This document shows positions 28,730 through 37,733 of a DNA stretch of 57,189 nucleotides, one piece after another; within the stretch, counting starts at the first letter, position 1, and every line of letters begins with the position of its first letter. The stretch lies in contig JAJDNB010000027.1 in the NCBI GenBank assembly GCA_022340905.1, positions 1 to 57,189 of the forward strand, in the 5' to 3' direction. Below the pieces are notes generated by a model that was not told where the DNA came from, did not search any database, and saw only the letters and a list, made by a program, of their open reading frames with translations. Both the position numbers and the translations under genes were made by a program. Source of the DNA: Deltaproteobacteria bacterium (GTDB taxonomy: Bacteria; Desulfobacterota; Syntrophobacteria; BM002).

Positions 28730-29545
28730 TCATGTATAGGGATCAAGCGCCAAGGTGTTTGGCAATTGCATACCCATAGATTTTGCCTTCGTAAGATACA
28801 AGTCTATTCGTTCACGACAATAACGAACCTGAGCTTTGTTATTGAATTCTCTTTTTCTTTGATGGCGTACATTAACAATCCTACCAGTTATTTTTTTTGT
28901 TTTTTTCGTTGAGGTTATTAATAAATCATCGAAAAGTCGCTCCACATTCTTATAATCATTCAACGCTTCTAAACGTACATCATGTGTTTTTATCCAAGGG
29001 TATTCTCGTCTGAATCTTCCGATTCTAGCTTCAATATCAATAAGGTATGCAATACACAAATCGTATTGATCCAGTTTTTCATCTTGACTTATGCAGCGAA
29101 TAGCAGCAGTTTGTGCGTTTGGACTCGACATCCAGTCGGGCCAAATTTCATTCTTATTTGTAAAATAGTTGAGCTCTATAAATGATTTCAATACTAATGC
29201 CAGCTGTCTCCTGAGAATGATAACTTCTACATACTCAAAGTCCTCAATTATGACGTCAAAAAATGTCTTTATGAACATGTGGTTTGTCTCACAGTAGACT
29301 TGGTCACGAGAAAAGCTTTTCAATATCTTCTTTATTGCTTCACTCTTGATTCTCCGCTCGCCTCTAGTTTCCGCATACGAGCATTTGTGCAAACTGTGGA
29401 GGTACTTGCCAGCCATATTCGGATCGGCTTCGTGAAAACTAATGACCTCCCTTGCGGTCCCCAGCAGCTCCGCAAGGTAGTTGGAGCCGGCGCGTCCTGA
29501 GTTAATGCAGAATATGAGCCTTTGCTGGTTTGCGTCCATTTTCAT
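28730..29545 (-). CDS. Sulfotransferase-like P-loop protein
   Basis: A 271-residue protein. The loop NSGRAGSNY at residues 15-23 keeps the Gly-Arg-x-Gly pattern of the PAPS loop, and 'VIILRRQLALVLKSFIELN' supplies the 3'-phosphate Arg and Ser. It is a paralogue of the gene at 26824-27639. The start could be the ATG at 29545 or 29539; the longer GTG frame to 29584 looks unlikely. The second half is very basic. Confidence 0.7.
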   Translation of the reverse strand: MKMDANQQRLIFCINSGRAGSNYLAELLGTAREVISFHEADPNMAGKYLHSLHKCSYAETRGERRIKSEAIKKILKSFSRDQVYCETNHMFIKTFFDVIIEDFEYVEVIILRRQLALVLKSFIELNYFTNKNEIWPDWMSSPNAQTAAIRCISQDEKLDQYDLCIAYLIDIEARIGRFRREYPWIKTHDVRLEALNDYKNVERLFDDLLITSTKKTKKITGRIVNVRHQRKREFNNKAQVRYCRERIDLYLTKAKSMGMQLPNTLALDPYT

Positions 29546-29606
29546 CAAGCCAGAGGTTCTATCCAAAGATGATAAAATCACCACTTACAATTAAGCCAAT
29601 AGCATG

Positions 29607-30497
29607 TCAATAGAGGGCTAATTGGTACTTTGCCTTCTTGGCCTGGTATGTTATCCACTCTTTCACTGCCGAGTTGCTTATCTTACTCTGTTTCGCTTCC
29701 TTTGCGGCAAAACCAGAAAATCTGGCCATCCACTTTCCAACTTTCCTCTTTACCTCGCGCTTCTGAGCAGCATTCAAATCATCGAGTAAAGGCCTGTTCT
29801 TTCGATAGATATATTCGAACGCCTCGAGTTTCTTGGCAGCCCTTGATCTCGATAGTCCAGTTTTGTGCCTGCGGTATTCCGTAAGAAGTTCATCGCAATA
29901 GACTGTACGCAGTTGTTTGGTTAACCGTATCCTCATGTCGTAGTCCTCAAACAAGTCGAGGCTTTCATCGTAAAAACCTACTTTTTTCCAAGCTTCGTAA
30001 TCCACGAGTTCATTACGAAAGAGGCTACCTTTAGGATAGTCCCTAGCAAAAACTCTCACGAAGACATTGCCTTGCGGTACTGGTTCTCCAGCGTCAGCCC
30101 AGATGCCAATGCGAGTACCCACTGCATTGATGTAATGGTAGTTAGAGCAAGCAATTTGAGCACGGGGATCCCTTAGGAGTGATCTCAGTTCACGATCAAG
30201 CTTATGCGGAAGAAATCTATCATCTCCGTCCAAGTACGTCACAAAATCACCGGTCACAGCTTCCAAAGCCTTGGTCCTTGTTCTTGCTATCCCACAGTTA
30301 CGTTCATGGTAAAAAGGCTTAATGAGATTGGGGTAACGAACCGCATATGCAGAGATTATCTCCTGGGAGCCGTCCGTGGAGCAATCGTCGACAATTATAA
30401 TTTCCCCTGGCTGTATAGACTGACTAAGAACACTTTCAATAGCTTCTATTAAATAATGCTCTTGGTTATATGAGGTAATGCATACACTTATCTTCAT
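29607..30497 (-). CDS. GT2 glycosyltransferase
   Basis: A 296-residue GT-A enzyme with 'MKISVCITSYNQEHYLIEAI', 'EIIIVDDCSTDGSQ', 'FVTYLDGDDRFLPHKL' and 'LFEDYDMRIRL'. The tail is strongly basic, which may bind the membrane. The ATG at 30497 gives the normal family N-terminus; the frame also opens at a GTG 15 bases earlier, touching the stop of the FkbM gene. Confidence 0.9.
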   Translation of the reverse strand: MKISVCITSYNQEHYLIEAIESVLSQSIQPGEIIIVDDCSTDGSQEIISAYAVRYPNLIKPFYHERNCGIARTRTKALEAVTGDFVTYLDGDDRFLPHKLDRELRSLLRDPRAQIACSNYHYINAVGTRIGIWADAGEPVPQGNVFVRVFARDYPKGSLFRNELVDYEAWKKVGFYDESLDLFEDYDMRIRLTKQLRTVYCDELLTEYRRHKTGLSRSRAAKKLEAFEYIYRKNRPLLDDLNAAQKREVKRKVGKWMARFSGFAAKEAKQSKISNSAVKEWITYQAKKAKYQLALY

Positions 30498-30508
30498 AAC
30501 TAAAAATA

Positions 30509-31186
30509 TCACTTATACTTATAGAGCACATCACGTTCAGATAAAGTGGCAATTGGTCTGTATAATTGCCGCAGAAAGCGATCAATTTCGTCTCTAAAAG
30601 ATGAATCTAATGCTTCAATTAACATAAGATTTGGATGATACTTTCCAAAATCTATACCCTTCAACACATTAATTTCGTATCCCTCTACATCCAACGACAA
30701 GAAATCTATAGTTGTGACCCCGTATTCATCAAGTATTGAAGTTAAGGTTCTAGCAGGGACCCGCAAATCGTAACTCGAAACACCCTGCATCTGGCAGCCT
30801 CTTCTTATGTGGTCCTCTTCTACCTCAGGTGTTGTCAGAGCACCTTTCACGATGGACATGAGCCTGCAATAACGCATTTCTACGAAAATCTCAGGGTAGT
30901 CGAAAGAAACTAGGGCACAATTCTCTACAGTACAATTAGGTCTATTTTCTTTGCACTGAATAGCCAGTTCCGGGACCGCTTCGATGAGAATTCCTCTCCA
31001 GTTCTTGTATCTTTCAAAATATAATGTGTTGCTTTGGGATATACCGTCACTCGCCCCCGCCTCGATGAAAAAACCATTCCGATAGCTAAGGTAAGGTTCG
31101 AGTTTTAGATCCAGTTGGTTAAGCCCAAAAGATTGCTTCTTTCCCCCAGTAACAAATCTCTTTACTACTCTGGAGATAATATTCAT
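30509..31186 (-). CDS. FkbM-family methyltransferase
   Basis: A 225-residue FkbM-type SAM-dependent methyltransferase: 'FFIEAGASDGISQSNTLYFE' (SAM loop), 'GILIEAVPEL' (acidic ribose contact) and 'TIDFLSLDVEGYEINVLKGI' (family signature). Members O-methylate sugars in glycans and antibiotics. Its ATG overlaps the stop of the Wzt-like gene (ATGA). Since Wzt C-terminal domains recognise terminal modifications in the E. coli O9a-type system, this enzyme may set the methyl cap that Wzt reads. Confidence 0.87.
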   Translation of the reverse strand: MNIISRVVKRFVTGGKKQSFGLNQLDLKLEPYLSYRNGFFIEAGASDGISQSNTLYFERYKNWRGILIEAVPELAIQCKENRPNCTVENCALVSFDYPEIFVEMRYCRLMSIVKGALTTPEVEEDHIRRGCQMQGVSSYDLRVPARTLTSILDEYGVTTIDFLSLDVEGYEINVLKGIDFGKYHPNLMLIEALDSSFRDEIDRFLRQLYRPIATLSERDVLYKYK

Positions 31187-32499
31187 GACTCATCTTCTAT
31201 GAAGGGTGCACTGTCGTCTGTTAGTGTCCATTGACCGCTGACCATAAATGGGGCACTCCTGGCAAAACCTTTGTTTCCTGTGCCATAGAAGTCTCCTTCA
31301 GCGACTTCCAAATAGCCAACACCACCTCGAGGCCAGTCTGCTTCTTCTTGGCCGATTGTTACGCGAGCACCAACTCTGTAGCGACCCGAATGTAGAGGTA
31401 AGTTTGGTATGTGGCAACGAAAGATTCCTACAGTCGGTAATTTATCGAACACTTGCCCCATGTATGAGCTATATAGTACGAAAAGGGTCTGATCTCGCTC
31501 TGAGTGAATTGAAAATCCTATATCGACATTGCGGGGAATTTCTCCCTCCTGACAATGGAATCCGAAGGCAAAGACAACATCCATGCCACTGCGAGCAACC
31601 GAGACTTTATTACCCTTTATGTCTTCGAGATGAAAACTAATTAATCTAATTCTTCCATCACCTGATCGATCCTTACTATCAACAAGAGAGATAGTGTTCT
31701 TAACTGCTGAATTTACCCCTTGGAGATACCGGTTCACAACGGTGTAAGCATCACCACTCATCGCTACTCTACCTTCTTCGATTAACAAAACTCTTTTGCA
31801 TAAGTTTTCGACAGCAGCTAGATTATGGCTTACAAACAAGACAGTCCGTCCAGTTGTTGCCACTTCATCCATTTTGCTTAAACATTTTCTCTGGAAGTGC
31901 GCATCTCCTACAGCCAATACCTCATCTACAAGCAATATCTCCGGCTCAAGATGGGCAGCCACGGCAAAAGCTAAGCGAACATACATGCCACTGGAGTAAT
32001 ACTTTACCGGCGTATCAATGAATTTCTCAATCATCGCAAAATCTATAATTTCTTCAAACTTGTGAACAATCTCCGCCTTTTTCATTCCCAAAATAGCACC
32101 GTTAAGGTAAACATTCTCCCGCCCGGTTAGCTCCGGATGAAAGCCGGCGCCCACTTCTAAAAGGGAGCCAACCCGGCCGTGAATCTCTGCTTGTCCTTCT
32201 GTTGGTTCGGTAATGCGAGAGAGAATCTTGAGAAGGGTGGTCTTACCCGCCCCATTCTCCCCTATCACTCCCACCACCTCACCCCGCTTGATCTGAAAGG
32301 AGACGTCTTTGAGTGCCCATATTTTTTCCTTCATATCTGCAGCACCATATGGTTCCCCACGGAACAGGCTTTTCACTCGACGAAAAGGCGCCGCCAAGGC
32401 ATCGGTCAGCGTATCGCGAAGAGTCCTGTATTCGTTATGCCTGATGCCGATGTGGTACTGTTTGCTCAGACAATCTGTTCGTATGGCGATGTCACTCAT
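31183..32499 (-). CDS. wzt: Polysaccharide ABC exporter ATPase with C-terminal carbohydrate-recognition domain
   Basis: A 438-residue protein. The ATPase domain has Walker A GENGAGKTT (80-88), signature YSSGM (168-172) and Walker B LLVDE (189-193). From about residue 260 it carries a Wzt-type beta-sandwich domain, present in exporters that select modified glycan ends. It pairs with the permease 3 bp upstream and exports undecaprenyl-linked glycan through the inner membrane. The extra domain points to an O-antigen-like export mode with chain-end recognition, not a plain teichoic-acid-type exporter. Confidence 0.93.
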   Translation of the reverse strand: MSDIAIRTDCLSKQYHIGIRHNEYRTLRDTLTDALAAPFRRVKSLFRGEPYGAADMKEKIWALKDVSFQIKRGEVVGVIGENGAGKTTLLKILSRITEPTEGQAEIHGRVGSLLEVGAGFHPELTGRENVYLNGAILGMKKAEIVHKFEEIIDFAMIEKFIDTPVKYYSSGMYVRLAFAVAAHLEPEILLVDEVLAVGDAHFQRKCLSKMDEVATTGRTVLFVSHNLAAVENLCKRVLLIEEGRVAMSGDAYTVVNRYLQGVNSAVKNTISLVDSKDRSGDGRIRLISFHLEDIKGNKVSVARSGMDVVFAFGFHCQEGEIPRNVDIGFSIHSERDQTLFVLYSSYMGQVFDKLPTVGIFRCHIPNLPLHSGRYRVGARVTIGQEEADWPRGGVGYLEVAEGDFYGTGNKGFARSAPFMVSGQWTLTDDSAPFIEDES

Positions 32500-32502
32500 A
32501 TG

Positions 32503-33333
32503 CTAAACAACGTCGGCAAAAGTTTTTTCCATTCGTCTGAAGTAGAAAGCGCCGCCAACCAGGATCGCCAAAGCTACTAGGGCAGAGACTGCAATAATCG
32601 GCCCGGGAGCGGTGTCCGCACCCAGCAGTGCCCAGCGGAAACCCTCAACCACGCCGACCATGGGGTTGATCCCGTAAAGCGTGCGCCAGGGTTCGGACAG
32701 CAAGCTGCTGGGATAGGCGATGGGCGTGGCGAACAGCCAGAATTGCGTTAGGAACGGCACCGTGTAGCGCACATCCCGAAACTGGACATTCAATGCTGAA
32801 AGCCAGAATCCCACCCCCAAGGCAGTGATAAAGATCAACAATACAAAGAGCGGCAGCCACATGATGTTCACAGTGGGCAGAATTCCGTAGAACAGCATCA
32901 TGCCCAACAAAACTGCAAAAGCTAGCACAAAATCCACCACACCCGAAATAACACCGGATATGGGCACCACCAAACGTGGAAAGTACACTTTCTTTATCAG
33001 GTTGGCACTGCCCACCAGGCTGTTGGAAGCCATATTCAACCCATTGGCGAAGAAAGTCCAAGGGACAAGAGCGGCGTAGGCAAAGATGGGATATGGCAGG
33101 CCATCCGACGGCACTCCAGCCAGTTTTCCAAAAAAAATGCTGAAAACCACCATGGTGAAGAAAGGCTGGATAATGGCCCATGCAGCACCAAGCACAGTCT
33201 GCTTGTAGCGGACCTTGATATCTCGCCAGGCCATGAAGTAAAGAAGCTCACGGTACTCCCACAACTCTTCGAGTTTGAGTGAGATCCACCCCTTTGAGGG
33301 CTTGACGATAATTACATCGGAATCAGAAGGCAT
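32503..33333 (-). CDS. wzm: Polysaccharide ABC exporter permease
   Basis: A 276-residue ABC-2 permease of the Wzm/TagG family: amphipathic N-terminus 'LKLEELWEYRELLYFMAWRD', 'IKVRYKQTVLGAAWAIIQPF', six hydrophobic helices and 'YGINPMVGVVEGFRWALLG' near the end. It forms the transmembrane channel with Wzt. It is the first gene of the long minus-strand run and has a leader with a hairpin and a sigma-54-like site. Confidence 0.94.
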   Translation of the reverse strand: MPSDSDVIIVKPSKGWISLKLEELWEYRELLYFMAWRDIKVRYKQTVLGAAWAIIQPFFTMVVFSIFFGKLAGVPSDGLPYPIFAYAALVPWTFFANGLNMASNSLVGSANLIKKVYFPRLVVPISGVISGVVDFVLAFAVLLGMMLFYGILPTVNIMWLPLFVLLIFITALGVGFWLSALNVQFRDVRYTVPFLTQFWLFATPIAYPSSLLSEPWRTLYGINPMVGVVEGFRWALLGADTAPGPIIAVSALVALAILVGGAFYFRRMEKTFADVV

Positions 33334-33385
33334 CGTGATCGTCTCTTGTCCTGATAATTACACCCAGACATCGGGCAGTCTTCGA

Positions 33386-33417
33386 CCAACTGCGGTCAGG
33401 CCTTTTCAGGCAGTTGG
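33386..33417 (-). promoter_or_regulatory. Inverted repeat in the wzm leader
   Basis: CCAACTGC (33386-33393) and GCAGTTGG (33410-33417) form a perfect 8-bp stem around a 16-base loop, 53-84 bases ahead of the wzm start codon. No U-run follows, so it is not a standard terminator. It could be an operator, an RNA hairpin that slows decay, or a site for an antitermination factor. Confidence 0.5.
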
Positions 33418-33456
33418 GGCTTCCCGCCGCAAATTGATATTAAATATGCATAATTT

Positions 33457-33472
33457 TGCGAAAATCATGCCA
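33457..33472 (-). promoter_or_regulatory. Candidate sigma-54 promoter for the wzm-wzt operon
   Basis: On the minus strand TGGCATGATTTTCGCA has GG-N10-GC spacing and two mismatches to the consensus. The start would be near 33446, giving a leader of about 113 bases that contains the inverted repeat at 33386-33417. Confidence 0.42.
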
Positions 33473-33738
33473 TACCATCCAGCAAGTTTAGCCCGCTCTA
33501 TTGCTGTCTATCTTCAATCGAGAATAAGCAGAGGGCTCCAGGCGTAAGCCCGGGGTATTTCCACTAGTCATACTACCTATATGAGGATGTTTAGAAAGAT
33601 TTGTAACTACCTAATCTCAAAGTAAACCTGTCAATCTTGATATGTGAGGACTGTTGTGGTTCCCATAAGGGAAGAGACAGTAGCAGCTCACCATTTTGCA
33701 CAGCACCCGCGTATAGACGACCAGGCAAAGTCATTTGG

Positions 33739-35208
33739 TTAACATCTCACGCTGGGTCTAACCAGACTACCATCAAGGAACGTTCTCAAACCATAAAGCT
33801 TCCTCCGTAGGTCGTCCACCGTCCGAATTGCCCTGGCCATTTGTAGAATCTGCTGCGGCCTTAGATAGAATTCTTTGAGTCCCTGGTCGATGAGTCCATC
33901 TATCTCCTCCTTACTGAGTTCCGGCAAGCTTAGCACCGTAGCTTGCTCCCAGTTCTCATCCACCCATCCTCTCCATTTCTCTGGAACGAGAAAACCTTTT
34001 GTTGCTGCCTCTTGGTAAATCTCTGAACCTGGATAGGCGCAAATACCGGAAAACTGAACAGTATCCATGGGAAGTGATTTGGCGAATTCGATGGTCTCTA
34101 GGGCCGACTCCCTTGTTTCTCCTGGAGCGCCGAACATAAAACAACCGTGGACGGTGAATCCCAACCTTCTCGCCTCGCTTGCCAGCCGTACGGAATGCTC
34201 TAAAGTCGTTCCCTTTTTTACCGCATCCAATGCCTCCTGAGTGCCAAACTCAAATCCAACCATAAGCATACGACAGCCTGCGCGTCTCATAAGAGGCAAG
34301 AGTGATAGATCCACGTCGGTTCGACAGTTGCATGACCAAGTTATGCTGAGTTTTCTCCTGAGCACCTCTTCACAGATACCGCTGACATGCTTGGGGGATG
34401 CAGTGAAGGTGTCGGTCTCGAACATGACCTCCCTCAGGTAAGGGAAGAGGGATAGATCGTATTCGATCTCATCCACCACCAACTCCGGATCCCTCATCCT
34501 CAGCTTTCTCCCTTCCATCAGGGACACGTCTCTACAAAACGTGCAGCGGCCGAAGCATCCCCTGCCGGAGATGAGGGTAATGAAGGGAAAACGTTTTCCA
34601 GCGTCCCGGTACCATCTCGGGTCTATGTGGGGCCAGGCTGGGAATGGGAGCTCGTTTGCGTCCAGATAAGGTCTGACTGGAGTATGGACCGCATGGCCCT
34701 CACTGTCCAAATAAGAAATTCCCAGAATTCCAGCGAGCTTTGACGTACTCCAACCTGAACCGGCAAGCTCCGCAAGCTCCCTCAGGGTGTAGTCGTACTC
34801 TCCCCGCACCACCGCATCCAGGGATCCTTTGGCTCTGTGGAGGGTGTCCTCCGGTTCCGCAGTCACGTGAGGTCCCACAGCCACGGTTTTACAGTCAGAT
34901 ACAAGTTTCTTGGCTAGGGAGGCGTAGTTCAGATCAGAGTCTATGGAAGGGGTGGTGGTGTGGAGAATTAACAATCCGGGTCTTTTCTTCTGCAAGGCAG
35001 AGGCCACCTCCTGCCGCCCCAAATTCATGGCCGCTCCGTCCAAAAATCCCACTTCAAGCCCCGCCTGCTCTAAGACTGCCACAGCAGTTAGCAGCCAGTC
35101 CGGGTGGCGCTGCACCCGTCCCCTTGATCTGGCGGCCCAGCGGGCTGAGCGGCAGAAATCTTGTACCACCGGCGGGTTGAGTACGAAAACATCAGCCATG
35201 TTATTCAT
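33739..35208 (-). CDS. B12-binding-domain radical SAM protein
   Basis: A 489-residue protein. Residues ~35-150 form a cobalamin-binding-like domain ('LLTAVAVLEQAGLEVGFLDG', 'GLLILHTTTPSIDSDLNY', 'TVAVGPHVTAEPE') without a clear DxHxxG motif. The radical SAM core has the CxxxCxxC cluster site C218, C222 and C225 in 'ISGRGCFGRCTFC'. Such enzymes do methylations or rearrangements on lipids, cofactors or natural products; the substrate here is unknown. The start may be the ATG at 35199. It follows the pilin-linked TMTC gene by 102 bp. A three-mismatch sigma-54-like site (35262-35277 minus) is too weak to call. Confidence 0.82.
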   Translation of the reverse strand: MNNMADVFVLNPPVVQDFCRSARWAARSRGRVQRHPDWLLTAVAVLEQAGLEVGFLDGAAMNLGRQEVASALQKKRPGLLILHTTTPSIDSDLNYASLAKKLVSDCKTVAVGPHVTAEPEDTLHRAKGSLDAVVRGEYDYTLRELAELAGSGWSTSKLAGILGISYLDSEGHAVHTPVRPYLDANELPFPAWPHIDPRWYRDAGKRFPFITLISGRGCFGRCTFCRDVSLMEGRKLRMRDPELVVDEIEYDLSLFPYLREVMFETDTFTASPKHVSGICEEVLRRKLSITWSCNCRTDVDLSLLPLMRRAGCRMLMVGFEFGTQEALDAVKKGTTLEHSVRLASEARRLGFTVHGCFMFGAPGETRESALETIEFAKSLPMDTVQFSGICAYPGSEIYQEAATKGFLVPEKWRGWVDENWEQATVLSLPELSKEEIDGLIDQGLKEFYLRPQQILQMARAIRTVDDLRRKLYGLRTFLDGSLVRPSVRC

Positions 35209-35310
35209 TTCATTACATTTATGTTGTTCGCTGCCCAGAAAGAGAAACCGCTGAGAGAATATGCATTTTCAGTGCCGGGACTCTGCGGTGGGAGACTCTA
35301 TGAGCAAAAC

Positions 35311-37707
35311 CTATGCCGGTGTTCTCAGAGGTCCCTTGTCTTGGAGTATGGACCTGAGACGCAAAACCTCCTTGGTTATTCTCTGTTTTTCTTTGAGATC
35401 CTCGAGGTTCTTTGCGTAGCGTTCATACCATTCGAGCGCCTCACCGTATTCTTCTTGCAGGGTTGCAATTAAGGCCATAACCCTTTCCGCTCCGGGTGAA
35501 AGAGTTCCCCCGAGGAATTTATCAGCATAACCCTGCAAAATTCTATCGAGATTATGCTCCCTGTTGGCCTGCAAAAATGAGGACTCTTCTGAACCTGCCT
35601 TTACACCAAACAGTTTTCCCACAAGGTTAATCCTCTCCGTTGAATAGCCGAGATATCCGTAACATCTAATCGTTTGGAGAGGTATATCCAGCGAGAAAGG
35701 ATCCACTTCCTTGGCATGCTCTAAATGCTGAAGAGCTTCCTGCCACCGTTCTTCCTTCATAAGAATTACGGCCATATCGTAATGCGCCTCTGGGGATGAG
35801 GGGATTTCCTCAAGGACCTTGCGAAACATCGCCGCAGCATGTTCATAGTCTTCCTCTAAGTAATTGATCTGTCCAAGCATAAGCAGGGAAGGAGTTCGCC
35901 CCGATTTTTCCTCCGTTTCCGCAGAAAAATAGGCTTTCGCCCTGTTAAAATCATCCAATCTGTAAAAAGTCATGCCTCGATAAAAATTCACCAGCGGCAG
36001 TCCCTCCGGCAACTTGGTCACTACACCGGCAAGGGTCGTTGCCTTGTCGTTTAAACCCAACTCTTGATAGACCTGAAGAAGATCAACATAAGCGGCAAGA
36101 TATCTGTAACCAGGTTTCAGCTTGACAAGCCGCTCCAAATAGATGCGAGCTTCTTCCCACTGCTCCAACTCCTTATAGCTGCATCCGAGTTTGTAGAGGG
36201 AGGGTTTATAATTTGGCTTTCTCTTGATCGCTTCCAGTTCTGAGGCGATGGTCCTCTGGTAATCTCCTTCCTCAAAATAAGCTAGGGCCAGGTTGTGCCA
36301 AGGGACTTCCCACTGCGGCATTAGTTGATTGGCAATTTCGAACTCCCTCCTCGCAGCTTCAGTCATGTTCATACCCAACATATAGAGCTCCCTGCCATAG
36401 TTGTTGTGGGGTCTTGCCTTGTTGGGAGACTTTTGCACCGTGTCTTTCCACAGTGACAAGCCACTAGCCCAGACTTCATTGCGCTCATGGGTAGTACTGG
36501 TTAGGCCCACCATGACTGCAGCGATCACTGCAGTAGACGCTATGGCCTGGACTGCTCGAGAGGTCTCCCCAACTCTTGCCAGGCTCCAGAGAATAATCTG
36601 CACACATCCCATGGCAAGAAAAGCCACAGCAAGATACATCCGGTGTTCGAATATTACGTCGTGGAGTGGAATTACACTCGAAGTGGGAGCCAAGGTTATG
36701 AAAAAGCCTACGATGCCGAGGGAAACCAGACGAAATCTTCTATATGCGAGCACGGCAAGCAAAATGAGCACAAGGAGTAAAAGGAATGATGCCGTGGTCT
36801 CAAGGGTAAAAAAGTGGCTCGTCAGAGGGTAATCCCAATCTATATTCTGGTTGGCGGGCCAGAAATAGAGTCGGAGATAGGTGAGCAATACACTGAATTG
36901 TGTCAGAATGTATTGCTTTCTGGTGAAAGCGATTCCTGGATCGTAAAAGAAACCTCTCGCCAGCAAAGGTCTAACCACGTGTGACACCACTACGCCAGCC
37001 GGGATGAAGAGGATGAGAACCTTTTTTTTTCGGAGGAGATCTCTGAATGATGTCTTGAAAAAAAACAGTTCATAGGTCACGATCATGACTGGGAGGGTCA
37101 CTGCAGTTGCCTTGGAGAAGGCAGAGCACAAAGCGGCAACCCCGGTGAGCAGGAAATATCCAAGTGCGATATTACCCTTCCCCTCCATCCGCCCTTTCAC
37201 ATAAAAAAAGAGGGCGGCCAGATAAAACATCCCGGCCATACTTTCTGACCGCTGGATCACGTACGTGACGGATTCAGTCTGCAGAGGATGAAGCAGGAAG
37301 ATTCCAGCTGTTAGGAAGGCTGCCAACTGCTTGGAAGATTCGGGGGAGGTATCCTGCATAGCAGGAGTGTTCCAGGTTTCCAGGCAAAGGAGGTAAAGAA
37401 AAATGGCTGCACCGTAATGAATGAAGAAATTAAGAATATGATAGGTTAAAGGATTTAACCCACCGATCTCATAATTGATTGCCAAGGTGAGATAGGGCAA
37501 GAATTGCTGCCTGGAGTAAGAAAAAATCGCCTCAATATTAGACAGATCAACGATGGCATCGTTTTGTAAGATGTGGCGAACATCATCGAGATAGAAGGAA
37601 GCGAAGAAACTTTGTTCATAGGCAACGAGACCGAAAAACAAAAGAATCAAGACATAGCTCAGATCAGAAGCCAGGTATTGAGATAATCTGTGTTGATGCC
37701 CTTCCAT
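35311..37707 (-). CDS. TMTC-like membrane glycosyltransferase with TPR tail
   Basis: A 798-residue protein with an early acidic loop after the first helix ('SFYLDDVRHILQNDAIVDLS'), about ten membrane helices to residue ~420 and 'VTYVIQRSESMAGMFYLAALF'. These are typical of the TMTC/DUF1736-like GT-C family that uses polyprenyl-linked sugars outside the cytoplasm. From residue ~440 there are about nine TPR units. It is the fourth gene after the pilin terminator, in one direction with the ABC genes, so pilin or secreted-protein glycosylation is a reasonable guess. It is related to the partial gene at the window start. Confidence 0.82.
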   Translation of the reverse strand: MEGHQHRLSQYLASDLSYVLILLFFGLVAYEQSFFASFYLDDVRHILQNDAIVDLSNIEAIFSYSRQQFLPYLTLAINYEIGGLNPLTYHILNFFIHYGAAIFLYLLCLETWNTPAMQDTSPESSKQLAAFLTAGIFLLHPLQTESVTYVIQRSESMAGMFYLAALFFYVKGRMEGKGNIALGYFLLTGVAALCSAFSKATAVTLPVMIVTYELFFFKTSFRDLLRKKKVLILFIPAGVVVSHVVRPLLARGFFYDPGIAFTRKQYILTQFSVLLTYLRLYFWPANQNIDWDYPLTSHFFTLETTASFLLLLVLILLAVLAYRRFRLVSLGIVGFFITLAPTSSVIPLHDVIFEHRMYLAVAFLAMGCVQIILWSLARVGETSRAVQAIASTAVIAAVMVGLTSTTHERNEVWASGLSLWKDTVQKSPNKARPHNNYGRELYMLGMNMTEAARREFEIANQLMPQWEVPWHNLALAYFEEGDYQRTIASELEAIKRKPNYKPSLYKLGCSYKELEQWEEARIYLERLVKLKPGYRYLAAYVDLLQVYQELGLNDKATTLAGVVTKLPEGLPLVNFYRGMTFYRLDDFNRAKAYFSAETEEKSGRTPSLLMLGQINYLEEDYEHAAAMFRKVLEEIPSSPEAHYDMAVILMKEERWQEALQHLEHAKEVDPFSLDIPLQTIRCYGYLGYSTERINLVGKLFGVKAGSEESSFLQANREHNLDRILQGYADKFLGGTLSPGAERVMALIATLQEEYGEALEWYERYAKNLEDLKEKQRITKEVLRLRSILQDKGPLRTPA

Positions 37708-37733
37708 TCTGCAAAATTCAAATCTTCCTTCGA

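Larger units (their letters stand above)
33334..33738. other. Upstream region of the polysaccharide cluster, 405 bp
   Basis: It holds the inverted repeat at 33386-33417 and a sigma-54-like site at 33457-33472, both listed separately. The part from 33480 to 33738 has a minus-strand TTGACA (33634-33629) but no fitting -10 box. No gene is visible. Confidence 0.6.

Noticed and set aside
33606-33634. Sigma-70 promoter with TTGACA upstream of wzm
   Set aside because: No acceptable -10 box at 16-18 bp spacing.
35262-35277. Sigma-54-like site ahead of the radical SAM gene
   Set aside because: Spacing is right but three defined positions fail, and the gene may belong to the upstream operon; too weak to list as a feature.
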